Shown: positions 16,759 through 24,909 of the stretch, one piece after another
Layout of the letters: every line of letters begins with the position of its first letter
Numbering within the stretch: the stretch's first letter is position 1
Assembly: GCA_002382975.1 (NCBI GenBank)
Contig: DFTB01000015.1
Coordinates: forward strand, 79,428 to 143,427
DNA length: 64,000 bases
From: Fibrobacter sp. UBA4223
Lineage (GTDB): Bacteria > Fibrobacterota > Fibrobacteria > Fibrobacterales > Fibrobacteraceae
Direction of reading: 5' to 3'
Position numbers and translations under genes: made by a program
Notes under the pieces: generated by a model
What the model saw: only the letters and a program-made list of their open reading frames with translations
Told to the model about the DNA's origin: nothing
The model's database searches: none

Positions 16759-18879
16759 GACCTGTCCTTCTAGGTCCAACTTGGTCCGTTCATCGTACAG
16801 GCGCTTTGAAATCTGGCAGAATGCCTTGACTACCACAGGGTCGAAATGCTTGCCCGCCCCTTCGGTAATGATTTCCATGGCCTTCTCGTAGGAGAAAGGC
16901 TTCTTGTAGATGCGTTCGGCCACCAGGGCGTCGAACACGTCGGCCACCGCCATGATTCTTGCCGACAGCGGAATGTCTTCGCCCGAGATGCGGTTGGGGT
17001 AGCCCGAACCGTCCCATTTTTCGTGGTGGAAGAGAGCCATCTCGATAGATTCCTTCAGGTAATCCTCGTCCATGGTGTCGCCGGCGTTTTCTTCGATCTT
17101 CACCAGGATGTTCTTGCCTTCGGTGGTGTGGCTTTTCATGATGGTGAATTCATCGTCGGTGAGTTTACCCGGCTTGTTCAAGATCAGGTCGGATACCGCA
17201 ATCTTTCCGATGTCGTGGAGCGGCGCGGAGCGTTTCAGCTTTTCGATGTATTCGTCGGTGAGAATGTCCTTGAATTCGCCTTCGGCCTGGAGTTCCCTTG
17301 CAATGGCATCCACGTAGTGGGCTGTTTTCTTGATGTGGTTTCCGGTGCTGGTATCGCGGGCTTCCACCATTTCGGCGAAGTTCTCGATAATTTCGTCTTG
17401 CATGCGGGTAATGCGTTCGGTCTGTTCTTGCAGTTGTTTGATATAATCCAGGGATTCGTTACCCATCTTGAGGAGGGCTGTGTGCAAGTGCTTGATTTCG
17501 TCTTGGGAATGAATGTCTAGCGTGCTGAGGATTTCTAGACCCTTGTCCTTGTCGGTTCCCAAGTTGTAGGCGAACTGGGACGAAGCGTAGGCCATGCGGT
17601 TGATGGGTCGCACGATTCCGCTTTTCACCAGCTCCACGATGATGCTCATGATAATCAGGGAAAGGCTGAAGAACAGGGAGAAGAACTTGATAAAGAAGGA
17701 GGCGTCGTCTTCCAGGATTTCTTGCATGGAAATGTCGGCGGCCACGTAGGCGCTAGTCTTGTGCAGGGAATCCTTGATGGGCTTGTAGATGGTCAGGAGC
17801 CAGCCGTAGGTGTCGTCGGAGATGATGGGCTCGATGGTATCGCCCTTGAGGAGCGCCGGCAGATAGGGCTCGAAGCTTGGGTCAAATGGCAGGATTTCGC
17901 CGGGCTCGCTGGTTTCTTCGCCACTTTCCAGGGGCGTGTCGAATACCACATGGCAGCCGTCTTTCTCGATCTTGTAAACATAGAGGTATTTTGTCTGCGG
18001 GAAACTCTTCTTGAGTTTCTTCAGTTTTTCTTCTGTGCCTGCGTAGCCGTCGGCTTCGCGACCGTTTGAGAGGAATTCGTCTATGCGGTTACCGTCAATG
18101 AACACGCTGGCCGCCTGGGTTACCCCGTTGGCGATATCGGTAAACTTGTCGATGGAAACCTTCTGGTACAAGAAATAACCGATGGCGCAGGCAAGTGAAC
18201 CAAGCAGCAGTTCTGCCACGATGACCATGGCTACTACCCTGCGGAGCAGGGAACGCCCGGCGGTGGCGGCCAGTTCATCGACGTTGGGGTCGATATGGAA
18301 GGTGTCGTTGCAGGCAAAGCGTATCTTGCGTGGGATCCAGCGGTAGAGGAGTACTGCCGAAATGACCACGATGCCCTTGTCGAAAACGTCGATGATGATG
18401 TCGGCCAGAAGCTGGGACCAGAAATCGGGGAGACCGCAGGTGTCTCGGAGGGCAATCGCGAAAGGCGCAGAAATGCCTTCGCCGATGCTGTAGCCGTACA
18501 GGAAATAGGTGAGTATGGACCCGAGACCGCCGCCGATGAGGGCGAAGGTGAAAATCACCACCAGAATCTTGGGAATGCTCAAGAAGAATTTTTTCTGGTA
18601 GAAAAGGTAGGCGCATCCGGCGATAAGGACGTTGATGACGCCGTAGTAGAGGGTAACGGCATCGGACAGTCCGTTGATGACGTTGGAGATGAAACCGACG
18701 ATGACGGCGGCCATGTTTCCGCACATCATGGCGGTAAGGATTGTGCCTAGGCAGTCAAAGAAGACGGGCAGTTCGAAATGGGTGACGATTTTTGCCGGAA
18801 CAATGTTCAGCAGAAGACCGACGGCGATAAAGAGAATCGCCTTTGCCAGGTAATGGATTGTCTTCTTCTGAAACTTCAT
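16753..18879 (-). CDS. Membrane HD-GYP domain protein (c-di-GMP phosphodiesterase-like)
   Basis: A 708-residue protein. The first 190 residues have about six membrane helices and resemble ECF-type vitamin-transporter S components (NIVPAKI, NVINGL). Another helix near 215 starts a periplasmic region (about 240-385) that may sense a ligand, followed by a helix and a coiled-coil linker. The C-terminal HD-GYP domain has LHDIGK and the diagnostic HHEKWDGSGYP (residues 618-628), so hydrolysis of cyclic di-GMP is expected. It is the best-preserved second-messenger enzyme in the window. Confidence 0.85.
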   Translation of the reverse strand: MKFQKKTIHYLAKAILFIAVGLLLNIVPAKIVTHFELPVFFDCLGTILTAMMCGNMAAVIVGFISNVINGLSDAVTLYYGVINVLIAGCAYLFYQKKFFLSIPKILVVIFTFALIGGGLGSILTYFLYGYSIGEGISAPFAIALRDTCGLPDFWSQLLADIIIDVFDKGIVVISAVLLYRWIPRKIRFACNDTFHIDPNVDELAATAGRSLLRRVVAMVIVAELLLGSLACAIGYFLYQKVSIDKFTDIANGVTQAASVFIDGNRIDEFLSNGREADGYAGTEEKLKKLKKSFPQTKYLYVYKIEKDGCHVVFDTPLESGEETSEPGEILPFDPSFEPYLPALLKGDTIEPIISDDTYGWLLTIYKPIKDSLHKTSAYVAADISMQEILEDDASFFIKFFSLFFSLSLIIMSIIVELVKSGIVRPINRMAYASSQFAYNLGTDKDKGLEILSTLDIHSQDEIKHLHTALLKMGNESLDYIKQLQEQTERITRMQDEIIENFAEMVEARDTSTGNHIKKTAHYVDAIARELQAEGEFKDILTDEYIEKLKRSAPLHDIGKIAVSDLILNKPGKLTDDEFTIMKSHTTEGKNILVKIEENAGDTMDEDYLKESIEMALFHHEKWDGSGYPNRISGEDIPLSARIMAVADVFDALVAERIYKKPFSYEKAMEIITEGAGKHFDPVVVKAFCQISKRLYDERTKLDLEGQVL

Positions 18880-18910
18880 GAACCCGTCCCTTCTACAAAT
18901 CTAGTACAGC

Positions 18911-19135
18911 CTATAGCCCCTGGATTTCTACAACCTTCTTGTTGTTTGTCGCTCCCGTCACCACGGATACATCCCGCTTGTGGACTCCAAAGTGCTTTGC
19001 CAGAAGTTCACAGATGGCCTCGTTGGCGGCTCCATCTACGGGCGGTGCCTTGACCTCTACCTTGTAGCTACCGTCGGGGTTTTCCGTAACGGATTCCCGC
19101 TTGCTTCTTGCATGTACCTTGATGTTTATCTTCAA
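18911..19135 (-). CDS. DUF167 / YggU family protein
   Basis: A 74-residue soluble protein matching the DUF167/UPF0235 family over its full length. The diagnostic segment is VKAPPVDGAANEAICELLAKHF (split here as VKAPPVDGAANEA and then ICELLAKHF), followed by a VVTGATNNKK-type turn. The function is unknown in all organisms. It lies 15 bases downstream of a DivIVA-domain gene, a pairing also found in the division-linked ylm cluster of other bacteria. Confidence 0.85.
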   Translation of the reverse strand: MKINIKVHARSKRESVTENPDGSYKVEVKAPPVDGAANEAICELLAKHFGVHKRDVSVVTGATNNKKVVEIQGL

Positions 19136-19150
19136 GGGAGGCCTCTTTTA

Positions 19151-19675
19151 TTAGCCGATAACGTTCCCGGTAGGCATGGCAGGGGAGGGCCTTCTGGCGG
19201 GTGCCGGTTCGGCCAACTCCCGCTGGTCGTTTTCCATGGCCGAAAGCAGGTCTTCTTGTCCGCGGATAAGGGCACGGCACCGGATAAAGTAGTTGGTGCG
19301 GATCTGCTTCAGCTGTTCGATTTCGGCCCGCAGGTCCTCGGCGCTCTTTTTGGTGTTCTCCACTTCCTTGATGGCCCGTGCCTTGGCCTCGGCGATAATC
19401 AGTTCCGCCTCTTTTTCGGCGCTGGCCTTGACCTCGTCCACGGTCTTTTGCATGGTGACCACGGCGTCCTGGATGGTCTTCTCGATTTGGCGGTAGTAGT
19501 TGACACGTTCCTCGGCGATTTTCAGGCGTTCCGTGAGGTCGGTGCGGTTCCTGGACATTTGTTCAAAGGCGGTAGCCGCCGTCTCGAGGAATGCCTTGAC
19601 CTCGTCGGGGTCTATGCCGCCGAAGTTCTTTTTGTGGAATGTCTGGTTGCGGATATCTAACGGGGTCAGTTCCAT
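19151..19675 (-). CDS. DivIVA-domain protein
   Basis: A 174-residue protein. Residues 1-40 carry the DivIVA membrane-binding motif (LTPLDIRNQTFHKKNFGGIDPDEVKAFL, given here in two parts: LTPLDIRNQTFHKK and GIDPDEVKAFL). A long coiled coil follows to about 130, then a Pro/Ala-rich tail. DivIVA-type proteins gather at curved membranes and organise polar growth or division. AGG precedes the ATG. It probably forms a transcript with the DUF167 gene. Confidence 0.85.
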   Translation of the reverse strand: MELTPLDIRNQTFHKKNFGGIDPDEVKAFLETAATAFEQMSRNRTDLTERLKIAEERVNYYRQIEKTIQDAVVTMQKTVDEVKASAEKEAELIIAEAKARAIKEVENTKKSAEDLRAEIEQLKQIRTNYFIRCRALIRGQEDLLSAMENDQRELAEPAPARRPSPAMPTGNVIG

Positions 19676-19839
19676 ACACTACCTGCTAAAATAATAGGAC
19701 TTTACTTTCAATAATATAACAAAGTTATGATAAAGGGGGCGAAACCCTTCCAAATTGGAAGATACATTTTATATTATGTTTTCCTTTTTTGAAAAAAAGA
19801 GTGTAATTAGGGGTAAATTAGGGGCGATAAATCGATAAG

Positions 19840-20916
19840 ATGATCGGTAAACTGAAAAAATTCCTGCAGCGGCAGGACTCCCTGGAACGGACCCTTTTCT
19901 GGGTGTTCCTGGTGATTGTGTTGGCGGCAAGCGTTGCCTCCACGGTTTTTACCATATATGAGCAAATTAGCCCGGTGACTTCGGCGGTGTGCTTGCTGAC
20001 CAGCGTTATCTGCGCCATTTTGGCAGTGGTGGCGGTCAAGACCCGTATGTATAGCGTCTGCTATGTGATCATGTGCCTTTTGCTCAGCTGTTTCTTGCTG
20101 CCCATGCTGTTCTTCTTGTGCGGCGGGTTCAATTGCGGCATGACCCTCTACTGCCTTACTGCGGTGTTTCTTTGTGCCTATTGCCCCGGCAAGAGCAAGT
20201 GGGCGGTGTTTGTGCTTTCTATGCTCGCTTTCGAAATCGCCTTTGTGCTTTCGGAACTTTACCCTGAGTATGTGGTGGCCCTGGACCACCAGGCGGCTTT
20301 CATCGACATCCTGGTGTCTTTCTTTATTACGGGTGTGGTGGTCTTTATCGTCAATTCCTTCGCCCTCTATTCCTACAATACCGAACGAAAGGGCCGCGAA
20401 GAAATGCTCAAGCGCCTGGAGTTTTTATCCAAGAGAGACTCCAAGACAGGGCTTTTCAACCGTGGCTACATGACGCACTTCTTGGAAAGTGTCGTGTGGC
20501 TGCAGCGGGAGGAATACTACCTGCTGCTCCTTGACATGGACGAGTTTCGCGAGGTGAACGCCAGCTACGGCCAGGTGTTTGGCGACCAGGTGCTCTGCGA
20601 CGTGGCGAAGTTTTTGATTCAGGAGCGTGACGACCGGATTGGGGAATGCTGCGGCCGTATGGACGGGGAGCTGTTCATGTGCGTGCTTCGGGCCGATTCC
20701 GAGCTGGAGGCCTTTGCCCGTGCCGAGCGGATTCGCGAGGGTATTGCTGCGCTCCGTTGGAACAGGTTCCCCGACGCCTCCGTTACGGTGTCCGGCTGCT
20801 TTATCGCCTGTGGCGACAGGAACTATAGCCACTTCTCCCAGTTCCTGGTAAAGGCCGAAGAGGTGCTGTACCTGGCCAAGACCGAGGGCCGGAACAAAAT
20901 AAGGAAGATGTCGTAA
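19840..20916 (+). CDS. Membrane GGDEF-like protein with degenerate active site
   Basis: A 358-residue protein with five or six membrane helices (residues 18-180) and a C-terminal domain of the diguanylate-cyclase fold. The fold markers are RDSKTGLFNRGY, LDMDEFREVNASYG (metal-site Asp) and AKTEGRNKI. At the signature turn the sequence is RMDGELF (residues 273-279) where active enzymes have RYGGDEF, so two of the key residues are lost. It is probably not a cyclase; it could bind GTP or c-di-GMP or act through its membrane part. It is expressed away from the divergent DivIVA operon. Confidence 0.75.
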   Translation: MIGKLKKFLQRQDSLERTLFWVFLVIVLAASVASTVFTIYEQISPVTSAVCLLTSVICAILAVVAVKTRMYSVCYVIMCLLLSCFLLPMLFFLCGGFNCGMTLYCLTAVFLCAYCPGKSKWAVFVLSMLAFEIAFVLSELYPEYVVALDHQAAFIDILVSFFITGVVVFIVNSFALYSYNTERKGREEMLKRLEFLSKRDSKTGLFNRGYMTHFLESVVWLQREEYYLLLLDMDEFREVNASYGQVFGDQVLCDVAKFLIQERDDRIGECCGRMDGELFMCVLRADSELEAFARAERIREGIAALRWNRFPDASVTVSGCFIACGDRNYSHFSQFLVKAEEVLYLAKTEGRNKIRKMS

Positions 20917-20945
20917 CCATCGATTGTCATCTCCGCCCTCCAATT

Positions 20946-21022
20946 TGTCATCCCCGCGCAGGCGGGCGGACAGCACTTAGCACTTTAGTGCTTAGTGCGC
21001 ATGGCCACCAAGGTGGGGATCT
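20946..21022. repeat. Nested hairpin element of the GTCATCCCC family
   Basis: It starts GTCATCCCCGC and closes with GGTGGGGATC. A near-perfect inner palindrome of about 26 bases (GCACTTAGCACT / AGTGCTTAGTGC) sits in the middle. Confidence 0.55.
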
Positions 21023-21055
21023 CCTTGCTGTAAAAAGATTTAGCGTTAGCGCGAA

Positions 21056-21075
21056 TGTTGATAAGGTGTTGATAA
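21056..21075 (-). other. Two DnaA-box-like sites upstream of rpmH
   Basis: Two direct TGTTGATAA words (21056-21064 and 21067-21075), that is TTATCAACA on the minus strand. Each differs by one base from the TTATCCACA DnaA box and they are 11 bases apart. AT-rich DNA follows. No dnaA or dnaN lies in the window. Confidence 0.4.
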
Positions 21076-21140
21076 GCTGGCTAAAACACGTTGTTTTGGC
21101 CTTTTTTGCTTAAATTTCCCGTACTTCGGGGCAAAACACC

Positions 21141-21170
21141 TTGATTTATGGGGTATTTTTGCTAGATTTG
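21141..21170 (+). promoter_or_regulatory. rpmH operon promoter
   Basis: TTGATT (21141-21146), a 16-base spacer and TAGATTTG (21163-21170). The leader would be about 35 bases and carries an AGAAAGG ribosome site before rpmH. Confidence 0.55.
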
Positions 21171-21210
21171 GGACTCAAAAATTTTGAATTTCGACTAGAA
21201 AGGTTTTATC

Positions 21211-21366
21211 ATGAAAAGAACATTCCAGCCTCATAACCGCAAGCGTGCCAACAAGCAGGGTTTCCGCGCCCGCATGGAAGACCGTTGGGGTCGCGCCGTT
21301 CTTAGCCGTCGCCGCGCCAAGGGCCGCAAGCGCCTGACCGTCAGCGACACCATCTATAAGAAGTAA
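21211..21366 (+). CDS. rpmH: 50S ribosomal protein L34
   Basis: Fifty-one residues starting [21 protein letters not shown], highly basic and matching L34 along its full length (shown here as [16 protein letters not shown] and GFRARM). It is a structural protein of the large ribosomal subunit. It heads the usual rpmH-rnpA-yidD-yidC order, which in many bacteria lies near the replication origin. Confidence 0.97.
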   Translation: MKRTFQPHNRKRANKQGFRARMEDRWGRAVLSRRRAKGRKRLTVSDTIYKK

Positions 21367-21432
21367 GTCTGGGGGTGGCTCATCGCCGCTCTGCGTTCTT
21401 ATAGGCTGCCGAACCAGCCCGCTTACCGAACA

Positions 21433-21756
21433 GTGGCCGTCCAAGGCAAGTTTGTCCGAGCATCGTCATTGACCATGCGTTGGATAGAGAGCCCGGACGG
21501 TTTTTGTCGTTTCTGCTTTTTGGCGAAAAAGAAAAACGGTAACGCCGTTTACCGCAACAAGTGCCGGAGGATTCTGCGGCCTTTGTTTTTTGGAATGGTC
21601 CCGAATATCCAGAAGCCGGTGTGGGCCATGGTGGTGGTGACCGTGGGCCAGCAGGAACTGACCTCTGAAAAGCTCCGGGAGTCCGCCTACAAGATTTTCC
21701 GCAAGATGGAATGGACTTGCCCGGAGGCGGTGGACGGCGATGCTTGCGAAGCTTGA
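21433..21756 (+). CDS. rnpA: Ribonuclease P protein component
   Basis: A 107-residue basic protein from the GTG at 21433; it supports the RNase P RNA in maturing tRNA 5' ends. The RNR-type helix is present as KKNGNAVYRNKCRRILR. The frame continues open upstream to the rpmH stop, and the residues there (LRSYRLPNQPAYRTVAV) align well with the conserved N-terminus of RnpA. The true start is therefore probably a non-standard codon, such as CTG at 21391 behind GGGGGTGG. The 3' end overlaps yidD by 17 bases. Confidence 0.85.
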   Translation: MAVQGKFVRASSLTMRWIESPDGFCRFCFLAKKKNGNAVYRNKCRRILRPLFFGMVPNIQKPVWAMVVVTVGQQELTSEKLRESAYKIFRKMEWTCPEAVDGDACEA

Positions 21757-21991
21757 GAGGGCCGTCGTGGCGGTGCTGATAGCGCCTATCCGGCTGTACC
21801 AGCTGGTGCACCCCTACTTCTTTCACGGGGTCTGTCGGTTTCAGCCCACCTGCTCCAGCTATGCCATCGAGGCTCTGCGGGTACACGGACCCTTCAAAGG
21901 TTTCTATCTTGCGGTTTTTAGAATTTTGAGATGCAACCCCTTCTGCAAGGGCGGCTACGACCCGGTGCCCCCTAAAAAGGAAAAGACATGA
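21740..21991 (+). CDS. yidD: Membrane protein insertion efficiency factor YidD
   Basis: An 83-residue protein with the full YidD signature: PIRLYQ, CRFQPTCSSYAIEAL, HGPFKGFYLAVFRILRCNPF and GGYDPVP. It is thought to help YidC insert inner-membrane proteins. The C-terminus is short. It starts inside rnpA and its TGA overlaps the yidC ATG, so the three are translationally coupled. Confidence 0.95.
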   Translation: MLAKLERAVVAVLIAPIRLYQLVHPYFFHGVCRFQPTCSSYAIEALRVHGPFKGFYLAVFRILRCNPFCKGGYDPVPPKKEKT

Positions 21992-23880
21992 ACAAGAATT
22001 CCCTCATAGGCTCCATCTTGATTGCGGCAATTGTCATCTGGTGGATGACCATGTCGTCGAACAACGCGAAGCAGCAGGCCGAAGCCCAGGCGAAAGAAAA
22101 AGAGGCTGCCGCCGCCATGGAGGCTGCTCGTGCCGACTCCGCAGACCAGCTGGTGCTAGGCGACAAGACTCCGGAGCTGAAGGCTGCTCCGGTTTTGGGT
22201 GATTCGGAATCCGGAGTTCGGAATTCGGAATTGGATTCAGGAAAGGTCGTTGTCGCTGACAGCGCGAAGGTGGCTTCCGCTTCCGCTGATAGCGTCGCTG
22301 CCGACAGCGCTCGGGCTGCCGAAGCCCCGAAGGCCGTGGAACCCCGCACGGTGACGGTGGAGACCGACAAGTTTATCATGACCCTCAGTAACAAGGGCGC
22401 CCGTGTCCAGAGCGTGATTGTGAAGGCCCTGCCTGACAGTGCTGGAAATTTCCCGGAAATTATCCAGGATACGGCCCTGGGCGCCTTGGACCTGAAACTG
22501 GGCAAGGCGGACCTGACCGAAGCCCTTTTCGACCTGGGTGACACTCCCGAAAAGATCAAGGTGGAAAACGATGTGACGGTGCAGTTCACCTTCACCGACG
22601 CCAGCGGCAAGCAGGTGATTCGCAGCTACGGCTTTACCAAGGCTGGAGTGGCGGTGCGTCAGGTGAACCGCTTTGTGGGGTTCAAGCCGGCCGACTACGA
22701 ACTGTCCTGGAAGGGCGGCATGAAAGAAACCGAAGTCATGCCCAAGGGCAAGAGCTTTGGCGGTGCCAGTTATTTCTTTAGCGAGGTGATTTTCAAGAAC
22801 AGCGAAATTACGGAGCGCGAGACTTTCTCCGACGCCATGACCTTTGACAATGCCAACTACTACTGGGTGGGCATGCGCCGCAAGTACGTGGCCCTGTCGG
22901 TGCAGTTCGACAAGCCCGTTCCCGTCAAGGTAAACGCGAAGCACATTGATGTAGCCACCGAAGGCAATCCCGATCCGGGAACCTACAGCCTTACCATCGC
23001 AGACGGTATCCGTGGCGATTCTCTGGCCTATAACTTTATGGTGCTCCCGCTCCAGTGGGACGAGGTGGAAGCCCTTGACCAGGGTTACGAGAAGATTATC
23101 GTTACAGGCTCCAAGTGGTTCCCCGGTTCCAGCGTCTGGTTCGTGTGGATCTGCAAGTGGCTGTTGAAACTCCTCAAGTTCTTCTATTCCATTATCCCGA
23201 ACTACGGCGTGGCCATTATTCTTGTGACCTTCATTGTTCGCGCTTTCACCACGCCCTTTACGGTAAAGCAGCTCAAGTCCACCCGCGCCATGAGCAAGCT
23301 CAAGCCCCAGCTGGACGAAATCAACGTGAAGTACCGTAGCGATCCGCAAAAGAAGCAGGCCGCCATCATGGAACTTTACGCCAAGAACGGCGTGAACCCG
23401 CTGGCCAGCTGCACGGGCGGATGCCTCCCTATGCTTATCCAGATGCCTATATTCATGGGATTGTTCTTTGTGCTGGGCCGCGCTATCGAACTCCGCGGTA
23501 TGCCCGCCTTCCTCTGGATTACCGACCTGAGCAAGAGCGACGTGGTGTGGAGCGGTTTTTCGATTCCCTTCGTGATGCCTGCAGGCCTTGCCATTCTCCC
23601 CTGGATCATGGTGGTTACGACATACTTCCAGACCAAGGTGACTATGAGTGGTAGCGCCGGCATGGACCCGGCACAGCAGAAGATGATGACCTGGATGATG
23701 CCCGCCATGATGTTCTTCTTTAGCGCGGTGATGCCTTCGGGCCTGGTGCTCTACTGGATTGTGTCCAACTTCTGGAGCATTGCCCAGTACAAGTTCATCA
23801 ACCGGGGCGTAATGTCCCAGGGCAGCGAATCGTCCAAGCTCAAGGGCAAGGACGTCCAAGACGCAAAGATCGTAAAATAA
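21988..23880 (+). CDS. yidC: Membrane protein insertase YidC
   Basis: A 630-residue inner-membrane insertase. An N-terminal anchor (about 7-23) is followed by a charged Ala-rich linker with several glutamates, then the large periplasmic beta-domain (about 110-370) found in Gram-negative YidC. The Oxa1 core of five helices spans about 380-610, with the typical cytoplasmic stretch TRAMSKLKPQLDEI. Length is normal for Gram-negative forms, somewhat longer than E. coli because of the linker. Confidence 0.95.
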   Translation: MNKNSLIGSILIAAIVIWWMTMSSNNAKQQAEAQAKEKEAAAAMEAARADSADQLVLGDKTPELKAAPVLGDSESGVRNSELDSGKVVVADSAKVASASADSVAADSARAAEAPKAVEPRTVTVETDKFIMTLSNKGARVQSVIVKALPDSAGNFPEIIQDTALGALDLKLGKADLTEALFDLGDTPEKIKVENDVTVQFTFTDASGKQVIRSYGFTKAGVAVRQVNRFVGFKPADYELSWKGGMKETEVMPKGKSFGGASYFFSEVIFKNSEITERETFSDAMTFDNANYYWVGMRRKYVALSVQFDKPVPVKVNAKHIDVATEGNPDPGTYSLTIADGIRGDSLAYNFMVLPLQWDEVEALDQGYEKIIVTGSKWFPGSSVWFVWICKWLLKLLKFFYSIIPNYGVAIILVTFIVRAFTTPFTVKQLKSTRAMSKLKPQLDEINVKYRSDPQKKQAAIMELYAKNGVNPLASCTGGCLPMLIQMPIFMGLFFVLGRAIELRGMPAFLWITDLSKSDVVWSGFSIPFVMPAGLAILPWIMVVTTYFQTKVTMSGSAGMDPAQQKMMTWMMPAMMFFFSAVMPSGLVLYWIVSNFWSIAQYKFINRGVMSQGSESSKLKGKDVQDAKIVK

Positions 23881-23907
23881 CGGTCTTGGGGAGGGCGTGA
23901 GCCTTCC

Positions 23908-24840
23908 CTAATTATTATACTCTTCGCCTTCCAGCTTTTTCCCGAGAAGCTTGTACTTGGTCTTGATAGCTTTCCGCAGAAGCGGCCATCCAACCTTGTC
24001 AAAAGTATTTTCCCACAGCTTGTCGGCGGCCCGGTGCAATGCTCCGTCTGTAGGAGTCGGGAGCCATTCTTCCTTAAAATCCTCCGCCAGACCGGATTCC
24101 ACAATCATCTTGTGGTAATCGGCGTTCAAGGCGCCAAGAGCCTTGTGCCGAATAAAGTGTGCCTTTTCCTTGATGGAAAAACGCTGTTGCAGGGTCCTAC
24201 GCTTGATAAAACCAGCGCCTCCGGTAACTAATTCCGGATAGGTGAACAGCGCATTCTGCTTTGTGGGGTACAGGGCTTCAGTCCGCACTTCGGCGTCTTC
24301 GAAGGCTCTTGCCATACCGATTTCCAGACGGTGTACCACGTCGTAGTAGTTGTCTTGTTCCGGAGTTTCCAGCAGGTGCATAAAAAAGGCGCCCAAGGCC
24401 TCTTGCTTGAGGTAGAGAAAATAGCTTTGTAGGTGACGGCGTATTTCGCTGTTCTCCGTAAGGGAGATGGCGTCGGCGTCGCTCCGTTCAGCTCTGTCGA
24501 AAAACTCCTGAAAGCGGTTTCGGTAGTAGACGATGGAGTCGTTCATCAGCACCAGCCTAGAAATTCCGCTGAGGGTAGTGAAATTCCCCTTGCCGTTGGC
24601 CAAGTCTTTCAGGAACCTTCGCCACATGCCAAAGTCAAAGCCGTGGTTTTCGGTGAGGTACAGGAAAATGTTCCGCTCTTGCAGGAAAGCAAGGGTTTCT
24701 GGAGAAAGTTCCCGCTTGTTGGTCAGCAGTACAACACGGAATGGCGTTTCGGACAGATGCTGTAGCGCAAAACGCACATAACCGGGCAGTTCCTTGCCGG
24801 TCTGGTAACTTGCGTACAGGACGATTCTGCTGTTTTGCAT
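23908..24840 (-). CDS. Rhamnan synthesis protein F (RgpF)-like
   Basis: A 310-residue protein from ATG 24840; the frame extends upstream but only through an intergenic repeat. RgpF-family marks are visible: ENHGFDFGMWRRFL, a VLMNDSIVY segment with the conserved Asn-Asp, and SLTENSEIRRHLQSYFLYL. Members take part in rhamnose-glucose polysaccharide or other surface-glycan assembly as glycosyltransferases. It ends 27 bases from the convergent yidC. No partner genes are adjacent, so its glycan is unknown. Confidence 0.75.
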   Translation of the reverse strand: MQNSRIVLYASYQTGKELPGYVRFALQHLSETPFRVVLLTNKRELSPETLAFLQERNIFLYLTENHGFDFGMWRRFLKDLANGKGNFTTLSGISRLVLMNDSIVYYRNRFQEFFDRAERSDADAISLTENSEIRRHLQSYFLYLKQEALGAFFMHLLETPEQDNYYDVVHRLEIGMARAFEDAEVRTEALYPTKQNALFTYPELVTGGAGFIKRRTLQQRFSIKEKAHFIRHKALGALNADYHKMIVESGLAEDFKEEWLPTPTDGALHRAADKLWENTFDKVGWPLLRKAIKTKYKLLGKKLEGEEYNN

Positions 24841-24849
24841 TGTTCTGTT

Positions 24850-24893
24850 GTCATGCCCGCCGGGTCCTATCGGCCTCTGACCTCCAGGATGAC
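24850..24893. repeat. GTCATGCCC...GGATGACAG element
   Basis: An imperfect palindrome with GTCAT and ATGAC ends between the rnr stop and the RgpF-like start. It belongs to the dispersed family. Confidence 0.5.
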
Positions 24894-24909
24894 AGGGCAT
24901 CTCCTTGAA

